Source of the DNA: Cycas panzhihuaensis
Taxonomy: Eukaryota > Cycadophyta
Length of the DNA: 64,000 nucleotides
Reading direction: 5' to 3'
Assembly: GCA_023213395.1 (NCBI GenBank)
Contig: CM041465.1
Location: 243,295,741 to 243,359,740, forward strand
In this document: one piece after another, positions 49,200 to 59,962 of the stretch
Layout of the letters: each line of letters begins with the position of its first letter
How positions within the stretch are numbered: position 1 is the stretch's first letter
Position numbers and translations under genes: made by a program
The notes under the pieces: generated by a model
What the model was told of the DNA's origin: nothing
Seen by the model: the letters and a program-made list of their open reading frames with translations, nothing else
Databases searched by the model: none

Positions 49200-51330
49200 G
49201 CGAAGGCGAGGATCGGAGATCTATCCAGGTCGTATCTTTGTTGAACATCGCGACCACGTTCCCCATGTTTGGGGAACGGGTCTCTATGAACAGGCTGATC
49301 GAGGTTAGGTCTCGATGCTCGCCTGGGGGACGAGTCGCGTGGGTGTTGTGCCCGACAACGCGCATCGTCATGGAAACACTCCCCGTGGATAGAACACCAA
49401 CTCTTCTCAAGGGGAGGATCGGTCCTCCTTGCTTGAGAAGACTGGGTGTTACCCCCTTTGGGGGGCATCGCACGAGAAGTCTGCTGGACAGGTCTATGGG
49501 AGGTAGGCGACGAAGGAGGCTGGAGCGTAAGCTCCTTCATCGTGCGCTCGAATGAGTGAATGGCAGAAGTAAGGGGATCTAAGGTCCTCTCAGTCGAGTG
49601 AGAGGTGGACCTGAAGGGGCTGAAGGTGTGGTCTCCTTCGCTGGAGGAGGCGCCTCGCGACGTTGCGAGGGCTTGGGAGGTTTCTTGAGTCCCGCTTGGA
49701 TCTCAATGGCCTCCAAAGCTAAACACCTCGAGATGGCGAGTCACACGTGGTTGCCCCATCTTGAGGACTTCCACATGCACTTGAGGCGAGTGCATTGACA
49801 AAGATCCCTCTTCAACTCCTCGTGCAATGTGGCCTTGGTGGAGTGAAGAAGATCGTGAAACGTCGCACAAAGTCACGATTCATCTCATCGTGACCTTGTT
49901 TGAGCGACGAGCGCCTTCATTCCACTTTCGAATGGACGGGCCCACGTCAAAGTAGTTGACGAACTCGTCCACCACTGGCCGGAATGAGGAAATCGAATGG
50001 GCAGGAAGGCGGTAGAACCACTTGAGGGCGTCGCCCTGCAAGGACCGCGGGAAGAGCTTCATCAAGATATGATCGTAGGCCCAATAGTCGATGCACGCCA
50101 TGGAAAAGCTGCGTACATGCTCAGTTGGGTCTTGCGACGAAGTCCCGTCAAATTTGGGGACTTCAGGAGGATGAGGCGGCAAGTTAGTCCTCAACGCCTC
50201 AACAGACAAGGGCGTCGACCTATAGTCCACGAAAGGGCGTGCCCTTGCACAGGCTAAAGGATCGACAACCCGGCGAAAGGAGCGGATGGGGTGTCGGTCC
50301 CATCCCTCCTTGAGGAAACACCCCTTGTGGGAAGGGGTGCGGGTAGACGTTCTGGAAAGGAGGCGCGCTCCCTTGTCTTGGCGTAGCGGCGAGTCGCTTG
50401 GGCGTCGAAGCAGAGGGTGAGGGACCGGGTTTTGCCCATATGGGCCACCCGTAGGTGGCGCGACCCCATATGGGTGCAACGGGTCCACTCCATAGACAGG
50501 GAGATGGTTTCCCTTGCCCTGCCCCCAAGGTTGTGACGTGTAGCCTGGGGGCACGTAAAGAGAAGGACCACCAACCGGGTTCTGGACGTACGCAGGAGTG
50601 GGTCCTACATGGCTAGCGGCGGCGGCGCTAGTAGGGCCTTGAGGCCTCTTGGGGAGCAGCGTGCGCCACGTACGGCGGTGGCTCGCGCGTTTGGATTGAG
50701 CAAGGCGTACTAACTCCGAGTTGGGGAGCGGACCGCCGGCGGGTCCCGAAGGAGTGGGACCACGGCTAGGGGCGGCAGGCGCAACACTCGCCTTAGGAGC
50801 CGGGGTAGACATGGCATAGGACATGTGTGCGCGGGCGGAAGCATCAATCGTCGTAAATGACGCGGGCATGGATGAGGAAGACGCCACGTTGCGTAGCATT
50901 TCCGTAAACCATCTAGGAGGTGGATGGCGTGACCGCTCGAAAGTACTCGTAGAGCACCTCGGCCGCGTCGGCGGGAGGGTATCCTCATAGCCATCAGGTC
51001 GAAGGGACTTGAGTAGGGGATCCTCGGGCGCTCCTCGTAAGGCTCGCCCGGTGGGGTGGCGGGTCTCACAGTGGCCGGATCTTCCATTGCATGAGCGGAA
51101 GGCTCAAAGTCTTGAGGTGGAAATGGTCATCGGGTAATAGATGGAATCCTCGCCCTCACGGGTGGATTAGGAGCGGATGAAGGGAACTCTTGAGTTCCTA
51201 AAGTCATGGCATGGTAGGCCCAATCGGACGAGTAACCTTCCATTCTTAGAAGCGGGGTTCGACGATGGAATGAACGCGACGATTGGTCTTCTAACAACGG
51301 CAAACCCGCCATGGCGGTAGCGTCGCGTGC
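49200..51330 (-). pseudogene. Element F gag
   Basis: Frames on the minus strand run from about 51,312 (RMEGYSSDWAYHAMTLGTQE) through 51,087-50,710 to a 339-codon frame at 50,899-49,880. That frame has a Pro-rich linker (GGPYGQNPVPH), then PPHPPEVPKFDGTSSQDPTE, CIDYWAYDHILMKLFPRSLQ and VDEFVNYFDV. The zinc knuckle WCSIHGECFHDDARCRAQHP (CX2HX4HX4C) is intact at about 49,400-49,350, in the frame 49,540-49,193. At least three frameshifts separate the pieces. Gag with its packaging function is the part such derivatives usually keep. Confidence 0.87.
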
Positions 51331-51481
51331 AACGCCTCTGCGGCGTTGTTAGAAAAGCGAAAAGGAAAAGAAAGGAAAGCCGCAAACCCGCTTGGGGTTG
51401 CCCAACTCAACACAGAATGCGAACCTACCTAAAGGCAAGAGCACCAACACGAAGGGGAAGCGGATCTAGCTCCCTTACTGG

Positions 51482-51502
51482 CAGTCCCCAGTATGGTCGC
51501 CA
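51482..51502 (-). promoter_or_regulatory. Element F primer-binding site
   Basis: On the minus strand TGGCGACCATACTGGGGAC lies two bases past the LTR end. It is the least decayed copy of the family PBS. The tRNA species is not assigned. Confidence 0.82.
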
Positions 51503-51503
51503 G

Positions 51504-54015
51504 TAAAACGCTCTCCGCGGGGCAATGATCCAACGCCTAGCGGGAAGGGCATAAAACAATACGCTAAGCAAAGCTAAATAGCGAGGATCATACCTCGCAG
51601 GACGTCCGTCTTGGCCGAGCACGCAGTGCGGACTGCAAGGTGCCTGGTTGCTTCCAGGTAGCCATGCAAGGCGAGGCCTTCCTACCCTTCGGATGGCCGG
51701 GAAGGGAAAAGAATCCTCGCGCGTCGCTACTTCTCAAGGCAATGAGAAGGCGACGAGGGGGCAACCAACCAAAAGTGTAAAGGAAACGGGGTAGAATGCG
51801 GCTAGGGGATACAACGCAAATAAGCCTTCTATTCCTATGTTATGTAATGTAACAAAGTAGTACGAGAAGGCAAATGTAAAATAAACAGTTATTTTCCCTT
51901 CTTCTTTTATGTTCCTTTACCTACCAAAGTAAATGCAAAGAGACATAAAAGCATAAAGGAAATACGAGAGATACGTGGAAAATACCTGGATATGGCGTCT
52001 GAGTAGAAACGCAGGTTCCCCTCCTCGGTTGCACTCCTTTCCTCCTCCCGCGCATGCAACGTCGATCGCAGACAACGAACGGGGTGCACTTACCTCCCCA
52101 AAAGCATGCAAGGACTAAACGAAATGAAGGAAACGAAAGCAAAGCTCAACCGAAAAGGGAGAAGAAATACCATATGGGGGCCGACCGGCAACGGGTCGAT
52201 CTCGCGCAATAATTCCTCCAACGCGATCCTGCAAACGATCCCAACAAACGCCTTCCTCTCGGGAGAGAGGCTACGAAGCACAACAAGATATATGTGTATA
52301 TACTGAAAATGAAATCAACTACGCTAGAAAAATGTAGTTAAGCACCAACATGTAACGAAAATGAAACAAGGCCGTGCGATAAATATGCAGACTGTCGTAC
52401 ACCATAAAACGTACCAAATGGGATTGAGTGTAGCCTCGGGATGGCTAACTCACACACGAGAGGTCTCCACAGGGTATAGGGAAAACAGTGCTAGCATGCA
52501 ACAAGGTGAGTCATGTAGTAACAAATTTCCTACACCAAGAGGGAAACTCAACTTGGACTCTCAAGGCTTCCCTAGCTCAGTTTCCTAAGAAAGCACGGGT
52601 GCTAAAGGGGAGAGGATAAGGGGCGGAACCCTTGGGGAGAAGGACGGCAATGGGGGACGGAACCCCGCCTATCTCCCTGAAATCCTCGTGGAAACCCTTT
52701 AAGCTGGCTAGCTTAGGAAATGGCGAAGGAGGAAGCTAAGAGGAAGAGGATGGGTTTCAAGGAAATGCAAGAAAATGCACCCAATCTAGGGCAGCACTAG
52801 AGTAAGCCACAACTAGGTAAGGTTACTTGCATTAAGTGACAAAGGAGATACCAAAGGAAGTTCACGCAAAAGAGGGAGAAGAGCTTGCAAATAGAACAAC
52901 AAAAAGCAAGGAAAAATGCACCAACAAGAGACAAGAAATACCTTGAATGAAGGAGAGCATGTATGCATGCACTTGGCCACTGGAGCGGCGGACAAGCGAT
53001 GTCTAAAGGCTGGTTTAAGTGTCCTTTGCAAGAAGATGGAAGGAGGAAGCTCCGTGCAAGATGGGAGCTAGAAGTTGTCCTTTGGAGTAGTCTTTCTTGT
53101 GAAGAAATGCTTTAGATCTTTGAGTATTTGTAAGAGAAGGTGAAGCTTGTGATGGAGAGGCGTGAGGCGTGATGGCCTGCAACTCCGGTGGTAGTAGCCC
53201 ACTTCACCTCTGCTCAAGCTACGTACATGAAAATCCTTAGTTTACGTGTTTTCCTTTGTCTTTTGGTAGAGAGTTTTGCTTGGAAGTCTAGAAAAGTGAA
53301 CTCAAGAATGAGGCAAATGAATGAAAAAAGGTTTTTATGCCTTGGGCATAGCAGTGAACGTTGGGGCCCTCGCGCCTCCAACCGTTGGAGCCACGTGGCG
53401 GTTCGCGAAAAACGGCCAGCATCGCGTGGTTTCTTTTCAAATTTTAAGCGGTCGTGCGGCAAACTTTGCGATCGCTAAGTTTATGATGCATCCTTATACC
53501 GCTAAACTTTGTGACAAAGTTTGCAAATTTGAAAAAGAAAAAAGAAAAATGCAACATAAAAGTCATAAAAATCACTTTTAAGGTAAGAACAAGGGTGAGC
53601 ATGAATTAAATCAATCGGGGAAGGCCGGGCAATGGGCAAGTACTCAAAATGGTGCAAAGAGCCCTAACTAAGGGTTAAACCGAGCTTAGGAAGGGTTTGC
53701 AACATAAGTGGCATGTGGCAATAAGGACAAAGCAGTGGCGGGGAGCATCCCGAGAGACCATGGAGACATCGTGAGTGGTCAGACGCCATACGGGGTGTCG
53801 CATCCGCTTATGGATGCCCCGTGAGTCGTCATAGGCTAAAGGGTGCGTTAGGCACATGCATTATGATGACGATCAAGCAAATGCGTGCAGGCAGGCGTAT
53901 GTCAATCAAATTACTCCAAATTACCTTAGCAATCATAAGTACGAAAAGTAAGAACATATACCTGCACAAACCTGTGTCGATACGTCCCGAGTCCATTCCC
54001 ACTAGCTGGGAAACA
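51504..54015 (-). repeat. Element F 5' LTR (right copy)
   Basis: On the minus strand it starts TGTTTCCCAGCTAGTGGGAA at 54,015 and ends GCGTTTTA next to the PBS. The palindromic G-box GCCACGTGGC lies at 53,390-53,399. About 50 bp further in element sense is a TATA-like GGCATAAAAACC (53,331-53,342). Open frames in this LTR have no conserved product. Confidence 0.93.
53390..53399. promoter_or_regulatory. G-box palindrome in element F LTR
   Basis: GCCACGTGGC is a perfect palindrome of the plant bZIP/bHLH-binding G-box type. The same site stands in E at 62,607-62,616. In the left F LTR it reads GCCACGCGTGGC, with CG inserted. It is upstream of the TATA-like box in element sense. Confidence 0.5.
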
Positions 54016-54020
54016 CCCCT
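54016..54020. repeat. Right target-site duplication of element F (CCCCT)
   Basis: It matches 43,159-43,163 and directly follows the GGGAAACA end of the right F LTR. Confidence 0.9.
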
Positions 54021-55090
54021 CAATGCGATTCATCCCCTAAACGGGCCTCAAGGCCCAACCTAGAGCAACCGGTCCACAAAGATCCGTTCCCCAAAAATGG
54101 GGAATGTGATCATAATACTTAGCCTAAGAACAACTGGAACCAAGGAAAATCCCCAAATTCCCGTCCTTCCTACGATAAGGGGAAGGGTGTTTGGGATTCA
54201 TCCTCTTCCTCTCGTTCCCCTAACCAACATACTCCATCACCTTTGCTATCCTGGAATAATGGAAAGAAGGTAATCCAAATGCTTGAGGCCATCTCTTTAT
54301 ATGCCCTTACTTGGTCTCAAGCCACTAAAGAGGCAGTCGGTATCTCTTTGCTTACTCCACACCTAAATCTACTTTTGGAAACCTCCCTTCTCAAAGTGTC
54401 GTTACTTCCCAAGACCATTCCCGTACATCCTGGTTGTTATGATTTTTGAAGGGCACTTACCCAACCTATTGTGAAGGGGAAGCCTTTCTCTATCATTGAC
54501 AAGCTCCACACTGTCACTGTGGGAATGTCCTTGATGGATGTTTTGAGGAGTTGTCACGAACAATAGACTCTCCTTTTATAAGCTTTAGGATCAAATGACG
54601 CGCCCATTCACACTTTAGGTGTTACCCAAATCCATGAGCCTCTCATTTCCTTTGACCCTAAAGACCTTCCCCCTACATGTGAAAGGGAACACTAATGGAA
54701 CTTCCTATTCACCATCACCATTAACACACTTGACTATACCCTGCGAAGGACTATTGTGACAATGGTTTTTCTATTAATGCCATGCCCTTATACGTTATGT
54801 AAGAGCTTAGCATTTCCACCTTGGAACCTGTTCCATGGTGATGCCAAGGCTATGACGGTAGCGAGAAGACTCCATTAGGATCTGTTTCAATCATACTCAT
54901 TCTCGAGGTTAAGACTGTCCTTGCTAATATTGTAGTCCTTAACATTGGCATTGACTACAGTCTTCTCTTGGGTCAACCATGGCTCGATTAGATGGGAGCT
55001 GTGTGTTCGACCCACTAGAGGCAACTTAAGTTCATCCATGATGGACAGATGAGGGTTGTTTCCTGTGAACGCCCACCTATTAAACAAACT
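54021..55090 (+). pseudogene. Element E gag end and aspartic protease
   Basis: It resumes E where F interrupted it. 54,243-54,449 reads NNGKKVIQMLEAISLYALTW as in F. The protease follows with GKPFSIIDKLHTVTVGMSLM and then the site region near 54,750, where a frameshift changes the DNGSSVN motif. The end, LLGQPWLD and HDGQMRVVS, is near 54,970-55,060. Several stops interrupt it. Confidence 0.85.
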
Positions 55091-55985
55091 CATCCTATTA
55101 ACCAAGCAAGCTAAGGCCCTTCTACTCATGCCTTGGCTTGCTCCATCAGCATACCTGATTCATCCCATCTTAAAGAAGATCCTACATCTTCTTCTTCTAG
55201 TCTTACTCACTTTGCTCCTATCAATGTTGGGAGCTATGAGTACCTTGCCTTGTTCAGTGATGATGAGTCCCATGGTGAGGATGAGGACTTTCCTCACCCT
55301 ATTTCTTTCCTCTGCACTAGTAGGATGCCCCCTTCTGTTCTAGGTCCCAACCTAGAACCTCTTTCATTAGTGAGACTAGTCACCCCCTTGTGTCTCATGT
55401 CATTACACATATTGATCCACAGCTCATTGACTCTTTCTCTCCATCACCCCCCACAGGTAATGGTTTCGAGGAACTTCCTTTTGCTCCTTCCAAGGAGCCC
55501 CTTCTAGACTCTCTCTTAGAGTCTTTTGAGGAGGTTGGATAACTTGATGACCACTAAGGTCCCGTTGCTACCACTTCCTCCTCCACTTCATCTATTTGAA
55601 GTAAGATCATCGATGAGGTGGATTACTTCAAAGATAATGAAGCCTTGCTTGAGCACTTAGCGAGCTCTATGCCCAACTTTCCTTCTGGTCACCATAGGCT
55701 TGGCCACCAGAAGATCCTGGTAATTAGGTCCACACTTGCTGACCTAGTTCTATCCCCTATTCCATCTCTTCCTGTTGACCTTGCCCCTCTCCATTTCAAG
55801 GAGGGGAATTCCATGTGCATGGGGGTAACCTAAGACATAGTCTTAGCCCTTGGCAAGGTCATTAAGGTAGGGGTAAAATACTCTCCTGATGAAGCAAGGG
55901 AATATTCCCTTTTATTCTAGGAGTTCCGAGATGTCTTTGCATGGGATTATTATGACATGAAAGGAATCGACCCCTCCATTATCAC
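55091..55985 (+). pseudogene. Element E protease-RT linker
   Basis: A Ser/Asp-rich spacer with open stretches at 55,133-55,507 (THFAPINVGSYEYLALFSDD) and 55,618-55,833 (HHRLGHQKILVIRS, PLHFKEGNSMCMGVT). The same order occurs in B and D. No enzymatic motif is seen. Confidence 0.6.
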
Positions 55986-56760
55986 CCATAATTTCACTAC
56001 CATTCCTGGTGCCCATCCCGTGTGTTAGAAGCAGTGTCCTCTCCACCCTAAACTCTCGGCTGCTGCCAAGATGGAGGTCGAGAAGCTTTTAGATGATGGA
56101 CTTATTACTTCTATCGACTACCCTAAATGGGTATCCAACATTGTTCCCATTGCTAAAAAGAATGGGACTATCCAGATATATATTGATTTTCATGATATCA
56201 ACAATGCATATCCTAAGGATAACTTTGTACTTCCTTTCATCAATCAAATCATTGATCGAACTGCTAGGTTATGTCCTTGATGGATGGCTTCTCTGGCTAC
56301 AATCAGATCTAAATATCTCCTGAAGACCACCACAAGATGGACTTCACTACCCTGTGGGGTACCTTTGCCTACAAGGCAATACCCTTCAGTCTTAAAAATA
56401 TAGGTGCTACTTACCAAAGAGTGATGCATTTTATCTTCTATGACCTCATCAACGACATGTTGGAGGCCTTTATGGATGACATGATGGGTCTCTCACGTGT
56501 TAGGGCCCATCATCCCTCTAACTTGCAGGCTATCTTCATGCGATGCCGTAAGTACCATGTAAGCCTAAACCCACTCAAGTGTATGTTTGCCATTACTTAT
56601 GGCAAACTCCTTGGATTTCTTGTGTCAAAACAAGGAATTCAGATTGACCCTAATAAGGTCAAGGCAATCCTTGATATACCGCCTCCTAGAACCCAATGGT
56701 AGATCAAGTCATTTCTAGGTAGGCTTGGTTTCCTCAGGCGCTTCATGGTAGACTTTACCG
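55986..56760 (+). pseudogene. Element E reverse transcriptase
   Basis: 56,071-56,280 reads MEVEKLLDDGLITSIDYPKW and DFHDINNAYPKDNFVLPFIN. A frameshift near 56,272 separates it from 56,337-56,702, which has FTTLWGTFAYKAIPFSLKNI, then EAFMDDMMGLS with an intact X-M-D-D, and NPLKCMFAITYGKLLGFLVS. The end has W*IKSFLGRLGF with a stop at the usual Gln. Confidence 0.9.
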
Positions 56761-57290
56761 TAAGCACCAAACCTCTAACAAACCTATTGGTGAAGGAAGC
56801 CCTATTTGTTTGGTCTGATAAGGCCCAATAAGCCTTCGAAGGACTTAAGGAAGCCATTGTTTTTGCTCCTACATTGGTGCCTCCTTATTTTGATAGGCCT
56901 TTCATTCTTGACACCTCAGCAACTAATGAATCCCTGGGCACTATGTTGGCTCAGGAGGATGATTCAGAAGTTGAGAGAGCCATCTACTTTATCAGCCATA
57001 CCCTTGTGGCTACTGAACTCAACTACTCTCTGGCCAAGAAGGAATGTCTTTCCTTGGTTCATATAACCAAGATGTTTAGACACTACTTGCTTAGTAATAC
57101 CACCAAGGTGATCGTCCAGTCTGAGCCCTTGTGATATCTACTTACTTGTTTAGACCTAGTAGGTAGGGCTGGCCATTGTGTCATCCTAGTTCAGGAGTTT
57201 GATCTTCATATCATTAATAGGAAATCGAAGAAAAGGATGGTAGTGGCTGAGCAGCTCGCAAACACCTCTATCCCTAACTTGCTTGATACC
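56761..57290 (+). pseudogene. Element E native RNase H
   Basis: The open frame 56,874-57,134 reads PFILDTSATNESLGTMLAQE, RAIYFISHTLVATELNYSLA, KKECLSLVH and MFRHYLLSNT. It continues with stops to KSKKRMVVAEQLANT near 57,260. It directly follows RT, as in B and D. Confidence 0.88.
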
Positions 57291-58613
57291 CCTATTGATG
57301 ATTCCCTTCCTGATGAGTCTATCTTGACTATTTAGGACGTCCCTCCCCATCTACTCGTTGACAATGAGTGGTATGGCAACATTGCGTGGTATCTCACACA
57401 ATACCAGTACCACCCTGAAGCTAGTAATAAGGTTAGATCTCATATTCAGACTTATTCTAGATAATACTTCCTCATGGACGAAGTATTATACAAGAGGTCT
57501 TTTGATGGGATCCTCCTCCACTACATCATCACTGACAAAGCAGACCAAATACTCTGTGAATGTCACCATGGCATTTGTGGGGCCCACATTGGGGGCCAGT
57601 CCATGGCCCAAAGGATCCTCCGTATAGGCTACTATTGGCCGTTCCTCTTCAAGGACACCCACGCCTATGCTTTGAGGTGTCGGCGATGTCAAAAACATGC
57701 TAACATCTCCCATGTGCCTTATGAGGCCCTGCATCCTATCATATCTCCATGGCCTTTCACTCAGTGGGGTCTAGACCTCATTAGGGCTATATCCCCACCT
57801 TCTTCATCGTAGCACAAGTTTATCTTCACTGCCACAGAGTATTTTATCAAATGGGCAGATGCCATCCCTCTGGTTACTACCCCTGGTAAGATGATAGCTA
57901 CTTTCATTTATCAGTATATCATTTGCCGCTTTGGGATTCCTAATGTCCTGATTACTGACAACAGAACTCCCTTTTGCAACAAGGAGATGGATGAGCTTTG
58001 TGAGAAATTTAAAATCTCTCACAAAACTTCTTCTCCTTACTACCCCCAGGCAAATGGTCAAGTAGAGTCGTTCAACAAGACTCTCATTAATATTTTAAAG
58101 AAAACTATCACTCAGTCTCAAAAAGACTGGCACCTTCAGCTTCCTTTCACCATGTGGACTTACCATACTTCTATCTGTGCTGCTATGGGAATGACCCCAT
58201 TCTCCCTAGTTTATGGTACCAAGGTAGTACTCCCATTGGAAGTGGAGATCCCCTCCTTACGAGTCTCTCTTTGGGGTCTCATCGACAAGGATTCAATCTA
58301 TCAGGCTCATCTCCTAAACCTCAAAGCTTTGGATGAGAGATGTTTGTCCACCTACCAGGCTAAACTCACATCTAAAGCTCGCTCATAAAGGACCTATGAT
58401 AAATGTCTTCGTTCCTGTCCTTTGTTTCCTGGGGACCACATCCTCAAATTGGAGTATCTTCATGACCGCTTGGCCAAATTTAGGCCCAAATGGATTGGAC
58501 CCTTTGTCATTATCGAGAGCCTCAGTAATGACACTTATAGGATCGCCACCTTGGAGGGTCTTGAGTTTGAGAAAGCCATTAATGGGAAATTCCTTAAGAA
58601 ATTCTACTTGTAA
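57291..58613 (+). pseudogene. Element E integrase
   Basis: The zinc region at 57,474-57,812 has ILCECHHGICGAHIGGQSMA and RCRRCQKHANIS, an HHCC-type domain. The core keeps Asp in GLDLIRAI, Asp in VLITDNRTPFCNKEMDE and Glu in NGQVESFNKTLINILKK, so D-D-E is complete. The C-terminus reads FPGDHILKLEYLHDRLAKFR and ends NGKFLKKFYL with a stop at 58,613. A stop after SKARS (58,386) and one between domains (57,810) remain. It is the best preserved integrase in the window. Confidence 0.92.
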
Positions 58614-58640
58614 TCTCATCGTCACCTTATTCATGCTTTG

Positions 58641-58714
58641 AAATGAGCCTAAACTACCATCCTAAGTTTATTCCCATTCCTCCCAACCACGGGTGGAATG
58701 ACAACTTAGGATAG
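58641..58714 (+). promoter_or_regulatory. Single post-integrase stem-loop of element E
   Basis: CTACCATCCTAAG...CCCATTCCTCCC can pair with GGGTGGAATG...CTTAGGATAG around AACCAC. It lies 40 bases past the integrase stop. It is the single-copy ancestor-type of the F array, and its stem bases differ from F while pairing is kept (CCTAAG/CTTAGG here, TTTAAATT/AATTTAA in F). Confidence 0.75.
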
Positions 58715-59319
58715 CCTCTTTTGTTTCCTTCTGGTTCCTCCTACAGAACCCTTATTCCTATTTTCCTTGGGATCTTGTCCTCCTATTTAGACATCCCCCA
58801 GTTAGGATGACGCTCTGGAGTATTATCACTCCCCTCTTGCTCGATATTTCCTTTGCATATCCCGTTATGCTCCCATGTGGACATGCGTATCACCTTATTT
58901 CCTAGCCCCATATATATCTATCAGCTCTACTCATGGTGGTCGTGTGTGCTCCTGTTAGGTATATGGCCCTGCATGAAAGGAAATATGCACAACCTAAACA
59001 AATATCATGATACAAAGCTCATACAATAATCAGCTCATAATACAACCATACATATCCTCATAAATCTGTGCACCCTCACACATATATAAACATGGAAACA
59101 AAATATACACATCATCATATATCAAAATGGGGAATCAATCACCCTGTCTATATACATCAAAAATCATGTGTCATGTCATACATATGGTGTGGTACTTCAT
59201 CTATGGAAAGCCAGTATCCTTGCAGGGGAGGTATAATCATGTGGCTATATATGGTAACCCCCTGGAGGCCCGTGCTTTCCCCTGTCTAAAATAAAATACA
59301 TATATCCTACCCTATACGC
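58715..59319. other. Element E noncoding block after integrase
   Basis: It matches B 17,500-18,130 and, in its first part, F 46,150-46,419. No coding signal is visible. Confidence 0.5.
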
Positions 59320-59962
59320 TTGTACAGGGCATCATCTCCTAGTCGATGTGATCCCTCTCCTGGGGACCACATCCCTTCGAGACTCCTGTTAAGTCTCTGC
59401 GAGCTCCCTACCTCGCTCCCCTCATTGCATCAGCGTACCGCATCCATCCATCCTCCTGGTATGTCACTATAATTCTATTTCTGGGAGATCCAGAATAGAA
59501 TGCAGAGTGTAATCAACTTCCTCCCTCAAGGAACCCCTAACATAACTATGGTTTGGAGAGGAGTCCCTCACCTCTTATATCTGTCCAAATCTATAAATAA
59601 TGTGGACGCTTACCTATGTGTTGCCTCATTGCTAGGCAACACTCTTAGTGCCACCGACCTCCCCGTCACTGGTACTCCTAGTATCCTCCTGATATCCCTA
59701 AGTGTTACTGATACATCTCCCACCTAGGGTAGGTAGAAGACATGCCTTCTCCTATCCCAGTATGACATAATATCAATCAACAGCTGCTGGTCAAACATAT
59801 ACTAGGGCGTCCTCATGACCTTTAGTAAGCCACATCTCCATAGGATCTCCAAGTCCTCTCTAGTCATCATCTCAATGAAACTCAACATTGCCATCCCAAT
59901 GTTCTCATGGTTCTCCACCATGATCACAGCCTGCAAAGTACCATCCACACTAGTCAGAACCA
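59320..59962 (-). pseudogene. Element E antisense PMD-like gene, 3' part deleted
   Basis: On the minus strand from about 59,950: MVENHENIGMAMLSFIEMMT, RCGLLKVMRTP, then DQQLLIDIMSYWDRRRHVFY, LPxVGDVSVTLRDIRRILGV and PVTG. This is the clearest PMD core in the window (FxLPxGDVxVTLxDIxxxLGVPVxG). Relative to B, about 1.35 kb is missing. The DNA homologous to B 19,670-20,140 joins DNA homologous to B 18,120-18,300 at about 59,460. The WD-x-N region and Gly-rich tail are therefore gone. Confidence 0.7.

Larger units (their letters stand above)
43164..54015 (-). mobile_element. Element F: inverted non-autonomous Tat-family element (gag-protease plus stem-loop array)
   Basis: This 10.85 kb element has two ~2.5 kb LTRs, a PBS, gag, protease, a 15-copy tandem array, a short 3' noncoding part and CCCCT target duplications. 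Its LTR start, PBS, gag, protease and 3' end match E and B. RT, RNase H, integrase, the antisense PMD gene and the extra RNase H are absent. CpG sites lost in B and E are kept here, and the reading frames are longer, so it is younger. It would need RT and integrase from a full relative. Defects are mainly frameshifts, which may partly be sequencing or assembly errors. Confidence 0.88.

Noticed and set aside
49238-49555. Plus-strand frames opposite the F gag and protease
   Set aside because: They are shadows of the minus-strand gag, which has recognisable capsid and knuckle motifs.
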